Shown piece after piece: positions 50,001 through 59,000 of a DNA stretch of 64,000 nt. A program made the translations under genes and the position numbers. Each line of letters opens with the position of its first letter. Position 1 is the first letter of the stretch. This DNA is from Crossaster papposus (taxonomy: Eukaryota > Echinodermata > Asteroidea > Velatida > Solasteridae), in NCBI GenBank assembly GCA_037893245.1, contig JBAIAA010000658.1:682001-746000 (forward strand), given 5' to 3'. Under the pieces are notes generated by a model that made no database searches, was not told the DNA's origin, and was given only the letters and a program-made list of their open reading frames with translations.

Positions 50001-53000
50001 AAGTGGATACGACTACGAGTTAAAGGAAACATGCAGTCTAACATTTTCATTACGCATTTTTGTTTTAATTTAATAGATTTATGTGTATTAAATGTGAATA
50101 AAAAGCAAAACTGGTTCTAGTGTACGTTTAGTGTGGTAATTTGTCGTCCAAAAATTGACCCCCCCTTTTTAAATTTCGCGGCCACTAAAAATGAGTGACG
50201 TAAACCGAGGCAGGACCCGGACAAATTCTCAATAGTCGGTATGCAACGTCTAGGTACGAGACGGGTTCCCGTGGCAATGTACGCACATTGTTGTGTGTTG
50301 ATACACCCACAGTGTACGAATCGCGTATGCTTTGTGCACGGTAATCGAATTTCACATGGACGATCGTGAAAGTTCTTCCTCGGTTTTTGGTGATTCCGAC
50401 GAAAACAGTACTGATTCGTCCGATTCGAATCACAGTATTTCTTATTCAGAAACGGACTCTAAAGATGGGGTCCCTCAAGGCGCTCTAGGTTGAAGCACGA
50501 CCGCTCAAAATGTTCGCTGCAAAGGGCCGAAAATCACTAGGCACGCCCGGACCATTTCGCTCTGGTAAGCTTTACTTTGGCTGTCCAAATCCTCCGATAT
50601 TTAGGATCAGCCGGAAACAAATGAAGCCTTACTTGTCTCGTGCGTCGTCACATGGCAGCAAAGTGTCATCCAAGACTAATTCAAGTGGTCACACAGATGC
50701 AGAATTCAAAAGAGCCAAACTCAAATGCCACCAAAAGGCACTTGAAAAGAAACAGGAGCTTAAGGAGAAAGAACTAAAGCTACGACAAGAAAAGGGACGT
50801 CTCAACTTAAACACAGAAATATAAATCGAAGAGACAAAACTGGCCATACTTGAGAGAATCGAAGAAAAAAAAAGATCAAGACTCGTGCGTCTCTGGGCCT
50901 TTGTGATAACGACAAGCGGCCAAGCGATGCGGTCATTGGTTGAGGCCTAACCAGTTGTTTCACGATGATGCAATAAAGCCACCAGACCAGAAAAACAACA
51001 AGAGTCGCAAGTATGCCCAGGACAAGATGGAAGAAACCTGAATCAAGGTGTTGCAACGAACACCACAGGTATGCTAAATGTTATGAAGCAACAGGGCGAT
51101 CTAACTAAACTGCTCTTGGAGGCTCAGGTAAAATCCAATTTGCCACGCAGAGCCATACCAGTGAATGGCTGCGACCCCTTGGATTATATTCGACTTGGCT
51201 GACTTTGTTTCAACACGGGATTGAAGAAAAAAACACAAATGACAGAGAAAGGCTCTACTTTCTTGAGCAGTACACTACAGGGGCATCTAAGGCTCTGGTT
51301 CGTACATGTACATGTAGTTGTATGCAACTACCGCTAGACAAGGGTTATCAGCAGGCCAAAGAGCTGTTGAAAAAGAAGTACGGCAACAAGTATCATATAA
51401 ATGAAGAAATGATGCGAAAAGCTAGAAAATGGCCTGAAATAAAAAACAACGACTCGAAAGCATTGGAGAAATTATCCTTGTTTCTCCATGAATGCGCTAA
51501 CACTGTGACTTCACTGGATATCAAAGGCCTGTCAATTTGGCTTCCGTCTGAATCATTCTGCCTCGGATATCCTTGCGTACCCGTCTCACTGTTGGCACTC
51601 AATCTTTAGTCAAATGTCAGAAGCACGTGCTGTTGCAATGGATATCAAGATTCTCCTGTCCAAGTTGAAGATCAACGGCATTGATGGAAAACTACTTAAG
51701 TTGATTTTAACTTACCTCTGCAGGTGCTAAATTTGTGTGGTCATATAGCTTGTCAGACTTCAAGCCTGAAATCCATCAATGCTGGTGTCCCACAAGGAAG
51801 CATTCTCGGACCCACTCTTTTCCTTTTCTACATTAACAACATTACTAATTCTATTTAACACAGTCATATATTCTGTGACTCTGCATCATCAGTTCAAGTA
51901 TGAGGATATGGCGAGTCCTAGAAAATTTTATCGATACCATCCACCTCTGTGCTTTGATGGCCACATTCTTGAAGAAGTTTGTAAACTCAAGCTTCTTGGG
52001 GTCACATTCACATGCTCTTTGAGCTAGAAGTAACACATCCAGTCAGTGGGTAAAGCAGCTTGCCAGAAGTTATTTATTCTTAAAAGAATGACATTTTCCA
52101 TGTCAACACGGGACCAGGTAATGCTGTTCAAGTCATATATGTGTACATGTAGTAAGATGGAGTATGCTCCCCTCTGCTTGAGGCATCGCCTCCTGATTGC
52201 TACCTTGACATCTTTCATCATATCCAAGAGATGTCCGTGGCAATTGTAGGTGTTGTACTAGTCGAGGAGGCTGTAAATGTATATAACCTTCTACCCCTTT
52301 CTCAACGGCGTACAAGTCAGTGCTGTAGCCTGCATCTATAAATTGGATTATATACATGTAGTGCATCTGCACTCAGAATCATGCCAGTCACTTTTGAGAA
52401 GTCTTCTTATAGCACGAGATTTAATTTCTAACAACTGTCGTCAAGCACTTCGTTCCCATGCAGCAGTACGTCTGGGTAGGCACTCACCACGTTAGGGGGA
52501 CAGGCTCTTTTGTTTGGAAAAGACAGACCGAGTAGTGGGGACATTTTCGAGTCCCCATAGCGCGTTGGGTGTTCAGTAAAGGTAGAACAAGGTAAAATCG
52601 GGTTAGGGTATAATGAAAGAAAATGTAGGAGAGGACAAATTAGGGTGATGCTGAAAATTTTAGAATTGTTGAGTGTTCTGAGTTTCAGATTAGAGATATT
52701 TCAGTTTACACACAAACCCTATGGGTTGTCCCCATAACGCTATGTACATGTACCAAAAGAATGAGTGTACTCTCTACAATAATCTCTCCCTCCTGGCGTT
52801 ACAGAGCTCGACAAATCCCGGGCCCGGACAACCACGCCAGGCCTTCGGGCAACCAGAGTTTCCCGTGCTAGAGCCCGCCGGACCACCAACTGTATTGCAC
52901 ATGTTTTTCAGAGAATTAACTTAACAATCATAGACCAGAACACAGTTACACAGATCTGCAGGTACATGGTGTGTACAAGCAAAAATAAAATTAAACATTC

Positions 53001-56000
53001 ACCCACAAATGAAATCATCGCCATTTAGTGACTTCGTCTTGTTCCTCCATAGTATTCCAAAAAAAATGTGTACTCGTTCACGTCGTTCGCAGAGAGCTCG
53101 CTGCCATCTTTATGCTACTGGTACCGCGCGCTGTCCATATACTAGCCGTGCATAGCGCATGCACAGTTGAACGGCACCAGCGCGTACATGTCACTTTTCA
53201 TAGACTGGTTTCCGATCCTTCCGTTATCTTTTGGATTCAAAAATAACGAAAAATTAGCGCTAAATTTTTACTATAGCAGAACATTTCGCGCTTACTATGA
53301 CGGGCCAATTTCGCAGCGATGCTAAGCACACAAAATTGCTAAGCATGAATAGTCTCCCAAGCTAAATACAGAATTACCCTACCAAATTTGCATGTGAAGT
53401 GCATCGCTTGTGGCTGGCAATCAGCTTTTGTTTGTTTAGCATGAACATCCCATGGCCTTTTGGCCGGTAAACCTGTTTTAACTAAGCAAAACTTAGCAGC
53501 TTGTACGCACTACTCACGCTTTACTTTGAATAAGTTAGAAAATGGTGGAGGAACTGGGAACTAGTCTATGATTGACGACGATGTGCTAAACTACATGTAG
53601 TTTCCGCCGCACACTATGAACAAAATAATGCATAATAGAGGCAGAAACCAGTCTGCACACGCACGCACGCACACAGTTATGTTTTGACCGGCAATCGTGG
53701 ACGGGGCATTGTCCGACCGTCTTCCCTCTTTTGTTTATACTCTAACGTTTTCGGATGATCGCCATAGGATTTGTACACGGGAAAAGATCGTGGACGTTGT
53801 GTCAATCGTTGACCCATTGTTTGACTCCCAATTCTTTTGTCCGACGACCACGATTGCCAGTCAATACAAACGCACGCACACACAGGTACGTATAAACGTT
53901 CAGCGGGCATATACATGTATTTATTCGCGCGATATGACGATCTGTGGTATCGACGTTGAAAAGTTTTGATGATTTTTTTTTTATTTTCAGGTTTATGTTT
54001 GGCCGCACGGGACTACCCATTTCAAACATCGGGCTACCATTTTTCTCAGTGTGGTAGTCCGGCAGACTACCAGTTAAAATAAAAATTTGTCGAGCTCTGC
54101 GTTAGGAGAGCCCAGGATTTGCTCGATTATGACAGGAGCTTCCTACCAGTTGTTGTAAACATCTGGAATAGCTTCCCCCAGATATAACGGGCAGCCTTCA
54201 GAGAAGAGGGTTCAGCATTTTAAGGAGGCTGTGCATCATTTTTTGATAGACCATACTTAGACCCCGGCTTTAGGTATTAAAGTTTAGAGTAACCCAAGCA
54301 CATTTTCTCTCTTTTAATTTAATAAAAGCCTAATAATGTTGCTGTACATACATGTACGTGCTCTCAGTAATTTTTTTTTTTTTCACGAGATTATTTGATT
54401 GCTCACCAGCCCACAAGTCATGTTCGACTGTAGCTGGCGGAACTGGGTTGTGTAAAAAAAAAGGAAAAAAGTGTTCATTGTCGAAGAGAAAACTAATATC
54501 TCATCTAGTCTGGGAGCCAGCTCCTGGAATCTGTCGTTTCATTTCATCCCTTATAAAGGTGAAGGGGGAAAGGGGGGGGGGGATATTTGGCTTGTTTTAA
54601 GACCTGGTGTGAGCATCCAAGCTGGCAGCAAGGCGTTAATGTAGAGCTAAACATTGTGTAAGCACCTGTTAATTGTTTCCTTCAATTCCAAATCCTGTTC
54701 TGATAGCCGAGTGGAAGTTAATGTGTGGATTAGTCTGATGGGAAACAACACCATACATGGACTATTGCTTTTCAATAAAAAAACATAAATGGTGTGTAAT
54801 TTGTAAAAATTTTTCTCGGCCTATTTGTTGTTTCTACAAAAAAGACATTTGGAGGATGCGAGTAGCAAGGCGAGGTTATCTTGAGAGAGTGGTGAATTAC
54901 AGTACCTTGCTGCCACCTTGGATGCTTACACCTGATTCATAATCCATTTTTTTTAAATTTGGCTCTTAGGAACATCATTAAGGCAAAAGTTATGGATCAA
55001 GTTTAAACAAGCAGCAGTGGTCTCCATTTAGAAGCTTACCAGGAACTGGCCAAGTTGTTGCAGGAACTGCATCTCTAGTTTGCTCACATTTTTGTCGTCC
55101 TTCAACTTGGTTTCTGCCTCTTTGCTGCCAATAAACAACATTACAAAATCAAACCTTTGTTCTCTGAAACTCTTCATGACCTTTTAAGTACCGGTATAAA
55201 TATTGACTGGTTTGCTAAAACTAGCCTGACAAGGCAATCCTAGCAGCATTCTGAAGTAACACATCAGGAGTTCAAGCAGACAATATTTAGGGATACATGT
55301 ACCTAAATAATAAAACAAAATTGATTATAATGTACTTCTATTTCAACATAAATTAGTTGAATATTTCCAATTTTGTACTTGGGTACCAACAGTACCCGTC
55401 ATATAATTTGAATCGTGAGCCCAAGAAGAAGAGACTGGCCTTGTATTACTGTCCCTGAATATACGGTCTGACCACCCGTTTAAGAAAATGGTTCACACCG
55501 GTACCTTCATTCATAAAAAATGCAAATTAGCCTTAGCAGACAGGTATAAACCCCCAAGAAACCAGTTGTAACGAGTCATTGATTTGTGTGACTCGAGACG
55601 AGTCGAGTTATTTTAAAGAAGCGCGTTGAGTCATTAGGTTAAGAAAGTCGAATAAATTGGAGTCAAACATTTAAACACCAATTAAATACAAGGTGCGAGT
55701 CCACAACAATGTATGTTTGTTGTATCATGGAGAAAGGAAAACGGACGGCAGATGTAGAATGTGTACACAATTATTCGCGAACATAAACATGACATGAGAA
55801 TAAACCAGCACTGGTGAAAAAAAGGTCATTGCAATTATTTAAGTTTTGCTCTTATTTTTGAGACTCGAGTCTTATAGCCTTGGGTTTAGGGTATAATGAA
55901 AGAAAATGGAGAAGAAGACATATAGTATGTGACCTGTCATCACAAAATGAGTGTAAAATCGCACAGAGTGATTTCCCAGTACGGCAAGTCAAAGTCAAAA

Positions 56001-59000
56001 TTTGAAGGGGTGGTCGATTTTGAGATTATATGGGGTTTTTTAAGACTAAATCCCCAACAATCAATTCCCAATTTTTCAGTACGATCAGATAAAAACAAAA
56101 TTAGTTTTTGAGACAATTTTGACTATGCCTTTCTATGCTTTTCACACAATTTCTCGCAAGAAATGTCCGTTTTCTCATAATCTTTTTATTAAGACTCCAC
56201 ACTAAACAATACAAAAAAAATATATTGAGTATCAAACCTCCAATTGCTATATACCATTGGATAGCTCTGTTTCCACAGAATTTGGAAATACCCATATCTT
56301 AATTTTTGATTTTGCCGACTTTACGCTCATTTTGTGATGACAGGTCACATGTCTAAACAAGCTTTAAATGATGAAATCAAAATCTCAATTTTTATTTTTG
56401 CCTCAAAGTGTCTCATTTACTCGTGCTGGGTCACATTTTAGGGCAATGTTGAAAATTTTGTGTGGAAAGGGGTTTTTAGGGTTTGAGTAATGATATATTT
56501 TCCTTACCCTGTGGAATGTCGCCATAACATCATGTGTACGTAGAGAATTAGTGATCTGGTCAAGCGTGCTTGTGACAGGCAAAAACTCAGATACATGTGT
56601 AGGCCTACTAGTACAGTACGTGTCCCCCTGTCCCCTTGAATCAATGCACTGCTTGTGTTGAAGTGCAGCGCATGGCAAGCACACATCGTCGAAGTATGGT
56701 CCGATAGCCAGACTAAAATAGTGCTAGTCATAATGTCTGCACAGCTGCAGTGCCAGTTTATACAACAAACCGTGGAATAAACATGTACATGTGTCATTCC
56801 ATGAACTTGGATAACAAAGTGTGACAATGGAGCTGAAATTTCAAAATCATTTATTTAATAAATCAGGGTTTCCCCTTAGCGGTCGCCCGCTCGCCAAATG
56901 CGACCCAAAACAGCCACGGACGACTCAAAAACTTCCCTCGGTCGTCCGGCCGGCGAGTTAAAATATTAAATACATTACATGTGATTTCCCAGCCGGCGAG
57001 TTAAAATATTAAATACATTACATGTGATTTCCCAGATCAACTGTTTACCAGTACATGTACATAATTATGTACATGTACAGCAGTACCTTTACACAACAGT
57101 GCAGAGATATGATCGTGTCATTCCTGTATATATACAGATTCGCGATGTTTATGGCCGGCTTGCTATAGCTAGCGCATACATTGGCGCACATGGCCTGGGC
57201 GGCACTAGTCTTGGTGCAAGACGTTGTTGTTCATTTTCACGCAACTATCGCGACTATCAAACAATAGAGGGCGCTGTTGGGGAAACCTCCAGATAACCAC
57301 CCACATCGGCTCGGTCTATCTTCTTGACAGATTCGCGGCTTCCAGAATACGCCCTCTATTGGTGGAATAGTCGCGACGCGTATAGTGTTGAGTGCATAGG
57401 TCCTATGGTTTTATGGTTTTACTAACTGAACAAGAACGTCTTGCACCAAGACTAGCGCGGCACACATACATACGTGTACTACCGCAAGCGTACGTAAAAA
57501 CGGTGATGGTGCCAAAAAGCCATGTGCTCGCCCCATGCAATGCATTCATAATGCAGGCGCATTCTAGGATTGGTTTCCGCCGCACGCTTCAATGGACAAA
57601 GTTAAGGACCGAAACCAGTCCATGGCCGACATGCATGTATTTTTCCGTTACGCGAAATGGTCGAATTTGACATCGTAAGATGTAAAAATGCCCGGCAAAC
57701 AAACGTCAATGAAGAAAGTCGTATCCTGCAGGTTAATTATCAGATCATGATCGCCCTTTCCTATTTTTTTATTTTCTGTTAATGTATTTCTTTCGAGGTA
57801 GTAACGCTTGTCCTTCTTGAGCGATGCAGCGTGTTTCTACAAAATGTTCTACCGCGGCATGTTTCCTGCATTCAGTTTACGCTTGTGTGGTGTGTTGGTC
57901 AGCTCGGCGTTCATCGTGTGAAAGATTTAGGCCAACATTCTCCGGTTTTTTCCCCAAAAAGTTTTCAACCTTAAACATTTAATATGCTTTTACAATAACT
58001 CCGCCAGTTTTGTTGTCACAGGTGAGGTTTAGTTTTGATAGCTTTTGTGGCGGATGCAAATTAAATCTTCCCGCAAGATCAGCGATTACAACAAGCAGTG
58101 GGCTGTAAAGTGCCGTGCCGTGCCGCAATTTTCCCGAACGCGCGGCGCGCTTTCGCGGCCCGGAAGGTCGGACAATGCAGTTGGCGTTGCGTAACCTCGG
58201 TGGAAAACACAGATATGGCAAATGCACACGTGGCCACTGAAAATGCTTGCGGGCGACTGAAAACTCTAATTAGGTAGCCCGGCGGGCCACTGAAAAAAAA
58301 AGTTAAGGGAAACCCCTGTAAATGCTTCTCAAATTTGGATAGGCTATTAACCATATTTCACTAAACTAATAATATTTTTCAAATAAGCCTGACATGCGAA
58401 GAAATATACGGCCTCGATTATCATGCATCATGTGGCAGGTTGTGGATGTACTGTACCGGTAACACTGGAAACCATACATCACAATTATTAAGATACGTTT
58501 ATTTTGCTTATATAGGACATTGTGTGATGAGAAATATTCAATGAGATTTTGTTTGTCGTTTTTTCCAGACTTGTAGGACAAATAAAGAATAAAGTAAGAA
58601 AAGTAGGAGCATGTTAAAAAATTAAATAGGAAAAATAGAAAAAATAGGAATAGGAGGAATACATCTACATGTACTTCATATCCAGGGGAATACAGGTTGG
58701 TACACATGCTTTACCTTTGCTGCTTGTAGTACTGCAGGCCATGTAGAAATAGTGACTCGTGGCTTGACAACTCTTCAGCTATAAGGCTCTAGATAGCAAG
58801 ATGAAAACAAAATTATCAAAACTGGAAAGCAGGGTAAAACTACAAATTCAACTTGGTTTTACATTTGTTGATATCGTGGTAAAATTCCCAAGATACATGT
58901 ACAATGTAAGAATTGTATCTTTTAGTGACAACCCTAGAGCCTGTGCAAAGCAGTAATCTAGAAGATCAACTAAATGACACTTTGTGCCAATCAAGAACAT

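Larger units (their letters stand above)
51610..54260 (+). pseudogene. LINE reverse transcriptase relic, split by a TIR element
   Basis: Plus-strand fragments include LKINGIDGKLLK near 51665, VPQGSILGPTLFLFYINN near 51785 (the RT block before the catalytic Asp pair), VCKLKLLGVTFTCSLS near 51980, LTSFIISKRCPW and RSHAAVRLGRHSP at 52460. After the insertion at 52802-54099, LLDYDRSFLPVVVNIWNSFP follows near 54120. This order fits a CR1/Jockey-like LINE. Many frameshifts and stops are present, and the region 52540-52740 is a different repeat. Confidence 0.75.
56864..58318. mobile_element. hAT-like non-autonomous element with 5-bp duplication
   Basis: CAGGGTTTCCCCTTAGC at 56864 and GTTAAGGGAAACCCCTG ending at 58318 are terminal inverted repeats of the CAGGG(G)TTTCCC type known from hAT elements. 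TAAAT flanks both sides (56859-56863 and 58319-58323). The interior has a 43-bp tandem duplication and a palindrome of about 260 bp. No transposase frame was found. Confidence 0.85.

Noticed and set aside
49740-50160. LTR of the BEL-like relic
   Set aside because: No second copy, no clear TG...CA ends and no primer-binding site could be matched.
53640-53680. CA-rich microsatellite ACGCACGCACGC
   Set aside because: Only a few units; not distinct from background.
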